A stretch of 64,000 nt of DNA from a bacterium (GTDB taxonomy: Bacteria > Vulcanimicrobiota > Xenobia > Xenobiales > JADMJV01). The DNA lies in contig JADMJV010000010.1 in assembly GCA_018780265.1 (NCBI GenBank), forward strand, positions 1-64,000, read 5' to 3'. The stretch's first letter is position 1. Every line of letters starts with the position of its first letter. The notes beneath the pieces are model-generated. The model saw only the letters and a program-made list of their open reading frames with translations, was not told the DNA's origin and ran no database searches. Positions 7,234 through 16,160 of the stretch are shown piece by piece. The translations under genes were made by a program, and so were the position numbers.

Positions 7234-9444
7234 ATGCTTCATTTTGTAAAGTCCCGACGGCGCGGGATATTTATTATCAGTGTGCTTTTTTTAGTGACAC
7301 TGGTTTCCATGTTCGTGGGGGCCGCCATCGAACTGGCCCCGTGGGCGTTTAAGCGGGCCAACAGCCAATCCGAAGTGGCGGCCGCCCAAAGAGCCGCACG
7401 CAGCGGCCTGGAGTATGCCCTGGCACGACTGCGCATTCAAAATGGATGGACCGGGGGCACCAGTCGTCAGGTGGTGGTGGACACGCCACAACTGGTGATC
7501 GTTGAAGAACAGGGCAACGTGATCGGGTTGATCCGACAAAATGGAGCCACATCTCAATTCCGAGTGCGCTTCAACTGGCAGGATGGTGGGCCCGCGCGGG
7601 ACGGTATGACAGACGCGCCCGCCGCCATGGAAGTGCAGCTTCCGCTGGTCTCCTACAACAATTTTCTGAGCACCGTCGAAAAGGATGTCCCCAAGGCGGA
7701 CGGTTCCGGTTATTCCGTGCCAGCCACTCCCACCACCCACACCACGGTGCCGGCCTTTGGTGTTTATCTGGCCTGCGAAGGCCGCAGCGGTGATTGGCTC
7801 AACGCTGCCGACTCCACCAATCCCAATCCCGCCCCCACAACCTTTGGCAGCATGACCACGGCCCGCGTCGAAACGGTATTTAAGGTCAACAACATCGGCC
7901 AATCGGTCACTCCAGCCGTGGCCGCCTGTGCCAGTACTTTCAAGGCTGTCTTCCCTCCTGCGGGGACCGGCGCCAATCTGGGGCTGGAGCTAGACTCGGC
8001 CGACAATGGGGTGCTGGGTCGGCTGCGTTCGCGCCAGGACATCACCTTTGTCAACGGCACCTCCCCGCACAACCTTACGGCCGCCCCCGGCAAACAGGGC
8101 GAATTTCGCTATCAGACGGGCACCGGGGCCGGAGTCACCAATCAGGGCAATGTGCAACAAACGGCCGAGGTGGCCACCGATAGCCTCTACAAAATCAGTT
8201 GGAGTGACGTCAAACAGGCGGGTCCCACCAATACCCTCCAGGGTGGCGTTTACACCGTCTGGCAGGACGGAACCCTGCATTACTACGACATGACCCAGGC
8301 TCAGTACAATACCTTTATGGCCGTGCCGGCCAACCAGACCAACCCGGGACTTCCCTTTACCCTGCCGGCCTCGGTCAGTGCCGATTTCAGCGGTTGGCCC
8401 GCCCAGGCCAAGCTCAAAATCACCGGCGATACCCTGGTGGTGGCCGGGACGGCAACTTCTGATCTGGTCATCATTCCCAAGAAAGGGGTGGACGCCGGGG
8501 CTGGCGCTCCGGGCGGCTATGATGCTAACGAAGTGCTTGCCGGGTTGACCCAAACGACGCCCTTTTGGGATGGCGCGGAATTTGACTATGAAGATGGCCC
8601 TACCCCCAATCTGAATATCGCGGGACTTATGCAAAAAGTTGGCATTGCAAATGGTTGGAGCGGTAACCAAGACATAGGCGGCGGCCTCGTAGTGGAAGAC
8701 TCAAACATTTTTGACCCGGATTTAAAACACATTTCTGGCAACATCCCTGCCACCATCGCGGCGATCAATACTCAGTTTATGCCCTACATGATGGCGTACC
8801 TCAACAACCCGAGCACAGTCCTAAGTGCGTCAGACCTTTCAGCGCTAAGCGCCATGGGCGTAAGCGGCGGGGGAGGCGGTCTCAACGAACTGCCAGTGCC
8901 CGACACGACCACTCCGCAACAACTGGTGGTCAGCTTCGAGCCAGGGGCCGGAACGACTTCGGCGGTATTGAGCGGGCCTGGTAACGTGACCTTGGGAGCC
9001 AGAGTGGAGGGCCAGGGGGGGTCGATTACGGCCGAAGGCAACATCAATCTGGTGGGTCTGGGAGTCAATCTGGCGGCCGCCAGCAGCCCCAATGAGGGCG
9101 TCAGTCTCTACACCAAGAAAGACTTGCTCATCTCCACTTTTGACAAGACCCTTAACAAATACCACGACGTCGGTCTGAAAGGCGTGGTCTACGCCTGGGG
9201 CGACATGACCGCCCTGTTAGGGGCGGCCGGTACCCCCACCGCAGACTGGGGCGAATTTCAGTTGACCGGGGCGCTGGTGGCTTACGGCAAAGACCCTGAC
9301 CTGCTTACCCCGGCCACCGCGGGCAAGGTCGAGCTGACGGCCGAACGGGCCAACCTGAAGTTCGATTCTTCCTATCTCCTCACTGTGATGAATGCGCTGC
9401 CTCCTGGAGCCAAGTTAGGACGGGTGTGGTGGTTGGAGCAATAG
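7234..9444 (+). CDS. Large pilus/secretion-associated membrane protein (PilX/GspK-like N-terminus)
   Basis: The ATG at 7234 follows a GGAGAGCG ribosome site, giving 736 residues. The N-terminus MLHFVKSRRRGIFIISV continues into one hydrophobic helix and then AQRAARSGLEYALARLR, the layout of PilX/GspK-type minor pilin partners, although no clear prepilin-peptidase G-F cleavage motif is visible. The remaining 650 residues are a large secreted region rich in Gly, Thr and Asn with beta character (for example GAGTTSAVLSGPGNVTLGAR), perhaps adhesive or structural. It overlaps the next pilin gene by 19 nt. Function as part of a type IV pilus or type II secretion-like pseudopilus is inferred from the operon. 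Confidence 0.65.
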   Translation: MLHFVKSRRRGIFIISVLFLVTLVSMFVGAAIELAPWAFKRANSQSEVAAAQRAARSGLEYALARLRIQNGWTGGTSRQVVVDTPQLVIVEEQGNVIGLIRQNGATSQFRVRFNWQDGGPARDGMTDAPAAMEVQLPLVSYNNFLSTVEKDVPKADGSGYSVPATPTTHTTVPAFGVYLACEGRSGDWLNAADSTNPNPAPTTFGSMTTARVETVFKVNNIGQSVTPAVAACASTFKAVFPPAGTGANLGLELDSADNGVLGRLRSRQDITFVNGTSPHNLTAAPGKQGEFRYQTGTGAGVTNQGNVQQTAEVATDSLYKISWSDVKQAGPTNTLQGGVYTVWQDGTLHYYDMTQAQYNTFMAVPANQTNPGLPFTLPASVSADFSGWPAQAKLKITGDTLVVAGTATSDLVIIPKKGVDAGAGAPGGYDANEVLAGLTQTTPFWDGAEFDYEDGPTPNLNIAGLMQKVGIANGWSGNQDIGGGLVVEDSNIFDPDLKHISGNIPATIAAINTQFMPYMMAYLNNPSTVLSASDLSALSAMGVSGGGGGLNELPVPDTTTPQQLVVSFEPGAGTTSAVLSGPGNVTLGARVEGQGGSITAEGNINLVGLGVNLAAASSPNEGVSLYTKKDLLISTFDKTLNKYHDVGLKGVVYAWGDMTALLGAAGTPTADWGEFQLTGALVAYGKDPDLLTPATAGKVELTAERANLKFDSSYLLTVMNALPPGAKLGRVWWLEQ

Positions 9445-9875
9445 GCAGGCGAAACGGATTTTCCGTGGCCGAAGTACTGGTCGCCTTGTCCTTGATCACC
9501 TTTGTGGTGCTGGGTCTGTTAGGCGTCTCTCTGTACAGCATGAGCGCGGGCCGCAAGAGTCGTGATTTGACAGCGGGTTTGATGATCGCAGAGCAGGCGC
9601 TCGAACGACTTGCCTACGAGGCGGATTCTACTCCCGGTGCAGCCGTCTGGACCACCGACAACCAGACTACTGCCTACCAACAGCAGGTGGTAACCATGAA
9701 TCCCAGCGTCTTCAACGTGACGATTTACGTAAGCGACGTGGCTCCAGCAATGTTCGGCGCCAATAACCGACTCAAGCAACTCGAAAGCCTGGTGGTCTGG
9801 CAGGACGCCCCTCAAGGCAAAGCCAAACAGGGACAACTAAGAGTGCGTACAGCGAGGCTGCTCCATGAACCGTAA
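9426..9875 (+). CDS. Minor pilin / pseudopilin with prepilin N-methylation motif
   Basis: 149 residues starting at a GTG inside the end of the previous gene. The N-terminus has a basic leader ending at G, then FSVAEVLVALSLITFVVLGLLG: a class III prepilin signal with Glu at position +5 of the mature protein and a hydrophobic assembly helix. The small soluble domain is typical of PilV/GspI-type minor pilins. It overlaps the following prepilin gene by 11 nt, so the three genes form one translationally coupled operon. Confidence 0.8.
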   Translation: MVVGAIGRRNGFSVAEVLVALSLITFVVLGLLGVSLYSMSAGRKSRDLTAGLMIAEQALERLAYEADSTPGAAVWTTDNQTTAYQQQVVTMNPSVFNVTIYVSDVAPAMFGANNRLKQLESLVVWQDAPQGKAKQGQLRVRTARLLHEP

Positions 9876-10632
9876 GCGACTCGGCTTCACCTTGCTTGAA
9901 CTGACGGTAAGCGCCTCTTTGGGAGTGTTTATCGCCATTATTTCGGCCGTAAGCTTGCGCAGCGCGGCCACTGTCTTCAGCAATACATCGGGACGGGACA
10001 CGGCCATGCGCACCTTGATGAAGGCCCGCAGAACATTGGAGGCCGATCTGGTCAAAGTCAGCCTGGCCCCCAACAGACTGGCCATTCAGCCGGCTCCAGG
10101 CAGCCTGGGCGGGGGAGCAGATGGCGATGCCATCAATTTTACCTCGGCCGTAAATGCCACGACCGGCGAAATGGAACTGCTCAACGACGGTTCTGGCGGT
10201 CAGTGGCATTTTGAGAACCTCTTCTTTTACGTCACCGTGCCCACCAATCACGACACCCTGTTTTCCACCACCTGCACCGGAGGGAACGAAGGCGGCTACG
10301 ACTTCAACTGTCCCCACAAGGTCCTGTTGCGCGGGGTAGTCAATCAAAACCCTGCGGTGACCCCCCATGACTCCAGCACGGAAGACACCTTGCTCAGTCC
10401 CCTCAACCCTTTCCTGACGCGGCCCACCGGGTTCCCGAGGAGCATGGCGCTCAATACGGTGGCCATCAACCTGCTCACTTTCCAGGTCAGACGGCAAAAT
10501 TCAGAACTGCTCGTGGACATCCGAGCGGTGTCGCTTCAAGACGCCGCTTCCAAGGTAGGAATCGGCAACCGGTCGTTTCGCACTGGTGGCTACACCATCG
10601 AGCAGCGTTTCTCGGTGTTTCCCAAAAACTGA
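9865..10632 (+). CDS. Prepilin-type protein (PilW/GspJ-like)
   Basis: 255 residues. The leader MNRKRLG is followed by FTLLELTVSASLGVFIAI, a textbook prepilin cleavage and methylation site with Glu+5. The size and the soluble domain with conserved-looking AMRTLMKARRTLEADL fit PilW/GspJ-type minor pilins that initiate pilus or pseudopilus assembly. A few cysteines (TTCTGG, FNCPHK) could form a disulfide. It closes the operon; no pilus motor or secretin gene is in the window. Confidence 0.8.
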   Translation: MNRKRLGFTLLELTVSASLGVFIAIISAVSLRSAATVFSNTSGRDTAMRTLMKARRTLEADLVKVSLAPNRLAIQPAPGSLGGGADGDAINFTSAVNATTGEMELLNDGSGGQWHFENLFFYVTVPTNHDTLFSTTCTGGNEGGYDFNCPHKVLLRGVVNQNPAVTPHDSSTEDTLLSPLNPFLTRPTGFPRSMALNTVAINLLTFQVRRQNSELLVDIRAVSLQDAASKVGIGNRSFRTGGYTIEQRFSVFPKN

Positions 10633-10663
10633 GCCAACACCCGCTGGTTGCAGCCAAAACGCT

Positions 10664-11065
10664 CTAGCCCGCGAGCCAGTCTACTGTCTTTAATCCGGGC
10701 ACTCGGTCAAACTCACGAAGATTATTGGTCACTACCACGGCGCCGACCTCCAGAGCGTGGGCCGCTATCAGTAGATCCATGGACCCGATGGGCGTTCCCC
10801 GCTCTCGCAAAGTCTGGCTGATTTGGCCGGCGATCTGAGCCGCGGCCAGACCAAAGGAGAGTACCTGTACACCACTGAGAAAGCCGGCCAACCGGTCCAG
10901 GTTTTCTTGGGCCCGGCTTCCCCGTCTCGCGCCGGAGTCCAGTTCGTAAGCGGAGATACTGGAAATGAAAACCGAGCTTAAAGACACCCCTTCCAGCCGC
11001 TTCCTCACCCCTTCGGGTTTCTTATTCAGAAGGAAGATGCATGTGTTCGTGTCGAGCACGAACAT
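10664..11065 (-). CDS. vapC: VapC-type PIN-domain ribonuclease toxin
   Basis: The ATG at 11065 gives 133 residues beginning MFVLDTNTCIFLL, the usual VapC start; the longer frame upstream overlaps vapB and is not used. The acidic PIN active site is visible: Asp5, Glu41 (SAYELDSG), Asp97 (GSMDLLIAAHA) and the TNN-x3-F-D region with Asp120. VapC enzymes cut tRNA or rRNA until bound by VapB. The gene begins 7 nt after vapB ends, so it depends on vapB translation. Confidence 0.9.
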   Translation of the reverse strand: MFVLDTNTCIFLLNKKPEGVRKRLEGVSLSSVFISSISAYELDSGARRGSRAQENLDRLAGFLSGVQVLSFGLAAAQIAGQISQTLRERGTPIGSMDLLIAAHALEVGAVVVTNNLREFDRVPGLKTVDWLAG

Positions 11066-11072
11066 TTCGTGG

Positions 11073-11306
11073 CTACTGGCCCGGCTCAAATTCACGTTCC
11101 TGAATCGGCGGTTGGACTCTGCAGATGTCGCCCTCTCCTTGTCCGCCAATCAAGTCTAAAAGCATGGAAGCACTTTGCTTCTTCACGGGCCGAATCACCA
11201 GCTCGTCCCCACGCTTTAGAATCTCTACATCCCCCTCAGGAAGGGATAGTTCTTTGGGAATTCTGACAGCCTGAGAGTTACCACTCTTAAATACTTTGGT
11301 AATCAC
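11073..11306 (-). CDS. vapB: VapB-type AbrB-fold antitoxin
   Basis: The GTG at 11306 is preceded by AGGAGG with a 4-nt spacer, which decides the start and gives 77 residues. The N-terminal half is a swapped-hairpin AbrB/SpoVT domain: ITKVFKSGNSQAVRIPKEL, with VEILKRGDELVIRPV behind it. The C-terminal 30 residues would wrap the VapC toxin. Upstream is a promoter whose -10 element sits in a perfect palindrome, consistent with autorepression. Confidence 0.88.
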   Translation of the reverse strand: MITKVFKSGNSQAVRIPKELSLPEGDVEILKRGDELVIRPVKKQSASMLLDLIGGQGEGDICRVQPPIQEREFEPGQ

Positions 11307-11328
11307 TAGCCCTCCTTGAGCGTGATGA

Positions 11329-11359
11329 CAGTATATACTGCGGTCACCCTCTACCGCAA
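11329..11359 (-). promoter_or_regulatory. vapBC promoter with palindromic operator over the -10
   Basis: On the minus strand TTGCGG (11359-11354) and TATACT (11335-11330) are separated by 18 nt, a plausible sigma-70 promoter just upstream of the vapB ribosome site. CAGTATATACTG at 11329-11340 is a perfect 12-bp palindrome covering the -10, the expected layout for VapBC self-repression. Confidence 0.55.
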
Positions 11360-11471
11360 GGCTTGACCGAGTCGGCCTGGACCCACGCAATCAACGACCA
11401 CGAAAAGGTCCTCGACCTTTCCTTTACAGTACCTTCAGGCATCCTGATGTCGTAGGATTTTGCTACGCCTC

Positions 11472-12591
11472 TTAGCGCCTGAACCTTATGGCCGCTTCCG
11501 GGCCCATTTTGCTCAGATTGGGTTTCCGCGTACAGAACCGGCGGACCTCGCGAACCCAAACCTCATCGTCTTTTTTCGTGCCGAGCAAGGTGCCACGCTC
11601 AGCGAGCTTCATCTCTACGAGATTTCCCGCGACCAACTCAACCTTAAAGGAATCGAACTCGCTCTCCGCCCAATCATCGCCGGGAAATTTGCGGTAGGTC
11701 AGGCAGGCTATGCGCTTTGCTTCAAACCGGGGTCGGTCTCCTGGTAGACCACGAAAAATGGCTGGCCATCCATCGCATTGACCCGGGAGCTGAGCCTTGT
11801 ATCTGTGGTAGACACGCACGTGCCCGCCGACCTGGAAGGCCGTGGATTGCCCTGGGAATGCGTTCATCCAGTCCTTGCATAGATTGCGCAGCATTACCAT
11901 TCTCGGCAAGCTGCTTGACCTTGGACCTCATTGTGCGGACTTCTGGCACCCTGTCCAGACCCAACAACTTTCCCCATACAAGAAAAATGCTTGTCAACCC
12001 GTAGTAGCTTGTGGGCAGCTTGAAGTGGGTGCGCTCAGCAAGCCCATCGCCTGAAGGGCCGGCAGGGCTAGCAGCACGCCACCGTTGGGAAAATCCAGCA
12101 CCGGCTGAAAGCTGGTAGGAACCGCGTCCAGTAGACCCGGCCGCTACCCGTCCAAAGGTATCAGTGGCCATTTTCAGCGCTGCGATTGCTTTGGGAACTA
12201 GGGACGGGTGGCGTTGGAGTGCTCTTGGGCACGGTTTGGGCTGGAATGCGGAGTCGCCCATCTCTGATCTGAGGGCTTTAGACGCAGTGTTTCGCTTCAG
12301 TCCAAGCTGGTCGGAAACGTCAGCCAGCGCCAACCCCTGGTCCAATAACTCTTGGGCCCGAAGCAGCATCGGAGCAGTAAGGACGGCCGCTCCCCGGGTC
12401 CGGCGCGGGGTAAAAAATCCTCGCCGCCCCGCCTTCAGGTAGAGCTTCACCGCCCGTTTGATGCTGTTTGGCGTAACGCCAAAGGCACGCGCGTCCTCCG
12501 CTTGAGTAATCACTCCACCAGCGCAGTACTCGCTGATGACCGACTTGAATCCGTTGTAGTCATCCTCGTAGTGATTGCACATTTTAGACAT
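11472..12591 (-). pseudogene. Decayed transposase with frameshifts and internal deletion
   Basis: Two minus-strand frames together read as one broken transposase. The first frame (12591 downward) has a helix-turn-helix region (DARAFGVTPNSIKRAVKLY, ALADVSDQLGLKRNTASKAL). The shifted frame continues with ERTHFKLPTSYYGLTSIFL and GKLLGLDRVPEVRTMRSK. The second frame (to 11472) has GGHVRVYHRYKAQLP, RIACLTYRKFPGDDW, KLAERGTLLG and VWVREVRR. I recall this order from a widespread transposase family of Planctomycetes- and Chloroflexi-type genomes. Material between the GHVRVYH and RIACLTY parts is shortened, and the C-terminal part is missing. No terminal inverted repeats were found. Confidence 0.7.
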
Positions 12592-12730
12592 CCCGTGGTG
12601 ATACCAGACTTTGCCATCTTGCCGTGCAAAAGCAAGGTCAGCATTGATATGGGTGAGACCCTCGGGAAAGAGGCCTATCAGCGGCCGGTAAGTCCGTTCC
12701 TATCCCAAGTGACCCGAATGGAGAGCAGAA
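12592..12730. other. Short interval between two decayed genes
   Basis: No gene or clear signal is visible here. It separates the decayed transposase from the broken HNH endonuclease. Confidence 0.4.
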
Positions 12731-13640
12731 CTACGCGGCCAGTCGCCCCCGATAGCCATCAAACTCTCCCCCTGTCCAACCGATCCACATATCCAACCAA
12801 TCAGCCACATCCAATCGCCATTTCTGTTGTAGATTGCGCCCCTGCTCATCCGAGAACACGAGGTTGCCCGGCGTTCCCTCAATCTTGAGCCGGCCTTCAT
12901 GAACAACTGCGGTGGCACGCGCTGCAGAGGGTCAGTAAGTTGAGTGGCACGGTCTTTCCCCCGTGCGAGTAGTAGTGGATGTGATGAGTTTGCAGGTAGA
13001 GGTGGTGCGGACAGCCCGGTGTGCTACAGCGATATCCATCGCGACGCTGCAACTCGCGAGTCCCCTCTGTGCCGAGGTGGGGTGTGGCGAGCCTCTGGAT
13101 CAAATCGCGCGTCCCGCACGGGACATTCCTCCAGATATTTACGCGCCTCCAAGCGCGCCTTGGCCAGGGCCCGCTCCCGCTGCTCATGCTGCAAATCCTC
13201 ATCGAGCGGATGCCCGGCCAGGAGCTGGGCAAACACCATTTCGACCGCCTCCGCCCGGTTAAGCACACGCCCAACTTGTTGGGAGAGCGCCTGCATTCCA
13301 CGATCCACCACAGCCATGGCCCGAGGACTGAGTTGTATACGCAACTCGGTGTGAACCGGCCCGGTCAGACGACCCTCCGGCAAGGCCGGCAATTGACCCG
13401 GAACCGTCAGGGCTCCCAATCTCTCGATCTGTTCGTAGGTCTTGTGGTGACACAGATCGATCCAGAACTCCTCGGTCTCGGGGCTGGCCACCCTGACGAC
13501 CTCGCGCAATTTGCCCGGAGAGAGCTGGAAGTTCCTCCAGGCGAGTGGCCACGTGACGAAACTGGCGGCCTGCTTCACCTTCAACCCAAGAACCACGCAG
13601 GCATAGTGAATCGAACTACAGCAAGGCCAACGGAAAACAG
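12731..13640 (-). pseudogene. HNH endonuclease, broken by frameshifts
   Basis: Pieces of one HNH nuclease are spread over the three minus-strand frames: IHYACVVLGLKVK, then RHVATRLEELPALSG, then KLREVVRVASPETEEFW through VLNRAEAVEMVFAQLLAG, then LQRRDGYRCSTPGCPHHLYLQTHH and LLTLCSACH (the zinc-binding HNH site), and finally VVHEGRLKIEGTPGNLVF ending at a TAG at 12731-12733. At least three frame changes are needed to read it through, so it is inactive unless the assembly is wrong. The family is a common solitary HNH nuclease related to DUF222-HNH proteins. Confidence 0.72.
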
Positions 13641-13655
13641 GTAAAAATCCTTCGC

Positions 13656-13955
13656 TCAATGTCTGAATTCGGGTAGAAAGGGACTTGTCAGACGCTGCAC
13701 TGCAGCTTCCGCTAAGTCCTCCCCTACCTCGCCGCTCGCAATAATGGCCTGAAATGGGTTGGCACAAATGGCCCATGTTTTACTCAGCTCAGCCAACGAG
13801 TGTGCCGGGCATAAGTCGCGGAGCGCCCAAAATTGCTGGCGCGGAAAGGAAATGACGAGGTCTCGCGAACCTTCGAGGGTGCGCAAATTTCTGCTGGTCG
13901 CCCCGTATGCCCAACTTTCACCTTCCCGATTAGAAAACAGCAACCGTGACCGCAC
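13656..13955 (-). CDS. Possible small hypothetical protein
   Basis: A 99-codon frame from a GTG at 13955, with protein-like composition (SRDLVISFPRQQFWALRDLC, AIIASGEVGEDLAEAAVQRL) but no recognised family. It sits directly upstream of the broken HNH gene on the same strand and could be another eroded fragment. No strong ribosome site. Otherwise the interval 13641-13992 holds nothing I recognise. Confidence 0.3.
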   Translation of the reverse strand: MRSRLLFSNREGESWAYGATSRNLRTLEGSRDLVISFPRQQFWALRDLCPAHSLAELSKTWAICANPFQAIIASGEVGEDLAEAAVQRLTSPFLPEFRH

Positions 13956-13992
13956 GGCAAGCTAGCACCGACGAAGTCCGGGCCCGCGAACT

Positions 13993-15513
13993 GTGAGGCC
14001 GGTGGCCGTCTGGGTGGTGGCCTTCCTGTTCAGCATGGAATTTTGGCCCTTCTACCTTTCGATGGACGACGAAGCCGTCGTGGTCTACGGCAGCCAGCGC
14101 ATTCTCCTGGGGGAGTGGCCCTATCGCGATTGGGACACTCACCTCTCTCCTGGCAGCTTTCTACTGGGCGCGGCCTGGTTTGCAGTGGTCGGGTTTCACG
14201 CCCCCACCACGCGCATGCTCTTTTCGTGCGTGTTTGCTCTCAGCGCCGTGTGCATTGATGGGGCGGCACGCCGCTGCCTCCCCCGAGGCTGGGACTATTT
14301 GCCTGTGTTCTTGTGGTGCAGCGGTGGCGTGATGGATTTCCCCATTTTGAGTTACCACTGGCTGGCCAGTGCCATGGCCGTGGCCACCCTGTGGGCCGGT
14401 CTGATCTGGGTGGCCCAGCCCACGCCGCGACGGGCCTTTTTGTTGGGGGCTTGCCTGGCCGGCGCGGGATGGTTTCTGCAGTCGGAAGGCCTGGTGTGCA
14501 CCCTGATGGTGCTGTTCTGGTGGCTGCGTTTTCGACCCAAGCACGTCGGCTGGGTGCTGGCCGGATGTGTGCTGGTCTCGCTCTTATTGTGGCTGCCCGT
14601 GATCCAGCAGTGGCCGCAGGTGGTAGCCCAAAACGTGGGACTGGGGAAGCACCTGAGCTTTAACCGCAAGCCCTATTCCTGGGCAAACCTGGCCTTCTTT
14701 ATGCAGCATTATCAAGATCTGTCGTGGGATCAGGGGATCGTGCCCGCCCTGGCGCGGGGGAGTCACGCCGCCATCAATGGTTTCCGCTATCTTTCCTTTC
14801 CCTGGCTGATCGTGCTGACGTGGGCCACCTGCGAGCGCGGCAAGGATAAGCCTGGCATCGTGCTGGCACTGGCCCTGCTCGCATGGGCTCTGGGGACAGC
14901 CAACCGGCACACGCTACTCTATGTGTCCTTCCTCAACCCGGGCTGGGTCGTGCTGCTGAGCAAGGGACTGCAGAAGCTGCCCCGCGGGGCGGTGCTGGGC
15001 GGAGCCCTGGCGCTAGCCGAGTTGGTGGGCTGGACTTCGCGCTGGTATCTTCGGCAACGAGCCTTCGTCTATCCGATCAGTACTCGGTCAGGAGTCTACT
15101 ATGCGGCGGACCCGTTCGAGGCCCGGGGGCAATCAAGACTCTTTGGCTGGCTCAATGAACTGCCTCCCCAGACCGACGTTCTGGCCTTTCCCTACGCCAC
15201 CCGACTGTACACGCTGGGCCAACTGCACAATCCCACCCGGCACCAAACCCTTTTGCCACTGCTGGACCCTCCCTCCATATTTGAAGAGACGCAGCGCTGT
15301 TTGGTAAAAAAACAGGTGCAATGGCTCGTTTATCTCGGCCCTATTGCGTCGGAAATCGAAGGCGACATCGGCATTCCCGCCGCTCGGGTCGAGGCCGAAT
15401 GGGAGAAAATGCGGGTGCAGATGACCGACGGGTACCAGTTGGTGCGAGGTACCGTTCGGGGGGGTTTATACCAAAGGATTTTCCCGGGCGGGTCACAAAC
15501 ACGCAAACAGTGA
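13993..15513 (+). CDS. GT-C type membrane glycosyltransferase (ArnT/PMT-like)
   Basis: 506 residues from a GTG. About ten hydrophobic segments follow an early acidic loop, LSMDDEAVVVYGSQRILLGEWPYRDWDTH, which matches the first-loop Asp-Glu motif of GT-C transferases that use lipid-linked sugars (PMT_2/ArnT superfamily). It heads a plus-strand operon: the next gene starts in its stop codon (GTGA). A clear paralogue lies on the other strand at 19878-21422, sharing LPYRDW-type, WFLQS and NxxPYSW motifs. Likely role: adding a sugar to a lipid-linked or surface glycan on the outer face of the inner membrane. Confidence 0.8.
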   Translation: MRPVAVWVVAFLFSMEFWPFYLSMDDEAVVVYGSQRILLGEWPYRDWDTHLSPGSFLLGAAWFAVVGFHAPTTRMLFSCVFALSAVCIDGAARRCLPRGWDYLPVFLWCSGGVMDFPILSYHWLASAMAVATLWAGLIWVAQPTPRRAFLLGACLAGAGWFLQSEGLVCTLMVLFWWLRFRPKHVGWVLAGCVLVSLLLWLPVIQQWPQVVAQNVGLGKHLSFNRKPYSWANLAFFMQHYQDLSWDQGIVPALARGSHAAINGFRYLSFPWLIVLTWATCERGKDKPGIVLALALLAWALGTANRHTLLYVSFLNPGWVVLLSKGLQKLPRGAVLGGALALAELVGWTSRWYLRQRAFVYPISTRSGVYYAADPFEARGQSRLFGWLNELPPQTDVLAFPYATRLYTLGQLHNPTRHQTLLPLLDPPSIFEETQRCLVKKQVQWLVYLGPIASEIEGDIGIPAARVEAEWEKMRVQMTDGYQLVRGTVRGGLYQRIFPGGSQTRKQ

Positions 15514-16160
15514 CCCCCTTTGACCAGAGCTATTTTTCGAATTGTTATCGGGACTACGCTCTCCAAAATCCCCCTTACAAATTGGCCTTCTACATGAGCT
15601 GGGTCGAACGCCTGGCCCCGGCCAAAGAGGCGCTGGACATCCTTGAAGTGGGCTGCGGCTTGGGAAGTTTCTTGCGTTACCTGCACGACAGACGCCCGCT
15701 CCACCGCCTGACCGCCACCGATATCTCCGATTTCGCGGTGGCCGAGACTGCGAAGCGGACTCCGAGTGTGGACATCCGACGGGCTCCGGCCGATTGCAAG
15801 GTGTTTCCGGACGCCAGCTTTGATTGCGTGTGCAGTTTTGACGTCTGCGAGCATGTGCCGGATCTCGAGTCGACCCTGCAGGCCGTAGCCGACGTGCTAA
15901 GGCCCGGCGGAATTTTCCTGTTGGTGGTGCCGGTTTATGACGGATTGAGCGGGCCGTTGATTCGTCTGTTAGACAAGGACCCCACCCATGTGCATAAAAT
16001 GGGGCGAGATTTCTGGCTGAACTGGGGGCGTCAACGCCTGCAGTTGCTGGACTGGGTAGGGATGGTGCGCTACCTGTTGCCCTGGAAGTATTATTTGCAC
16101 CTCACTACACGGCGCTTTCGCCGTCACACTCCGGCAATATTGGCGGTCTTTCGCAAATGA
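15510..16160 (+). CDS. Class I SAM-dependent methyltransferase
   Basis: The GTG at 15510 overlaps the stop of the glycosyltransferase gene and gives 216 residues; the longer upstream frame runs inside that gene. The SAM site is clear: LDILEVGCGLGSFLRYL (motif I), TATDISDFAV (acidic end of strand 2), and FDCVCSFDVCEHVPDLE with VLRPGGIFLLVVPV (motifs II-III). The C-terminal region is hydrophobic and basic (LLPWKYYLHLTTRRFRR), suggesting membrane association near a lipid-linked substrate. Probable role in glycan or polyprenyl-lipid methylation, inferred from the operon. Confidence 0.85.
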   Translation: MTPFDQSYFSNCYRDYALQNPPYKLAFYMSWVERLAPAKEALDILEVGCGLGSFLRYLHDRRPLHRLTATDISDFAVAETAKRTPSVDIRRAPADCKVFPDASFDCVCSFDVCEHVPDLESTLQAVADVLRPGGIFLLVVPVYDGLSGPLIRLLDKDPTHVHKMGRDFWLNWGRQRLQLLDWVGMVRYLLPWKYYLHLTTRRFRRHTPAILAVFRK

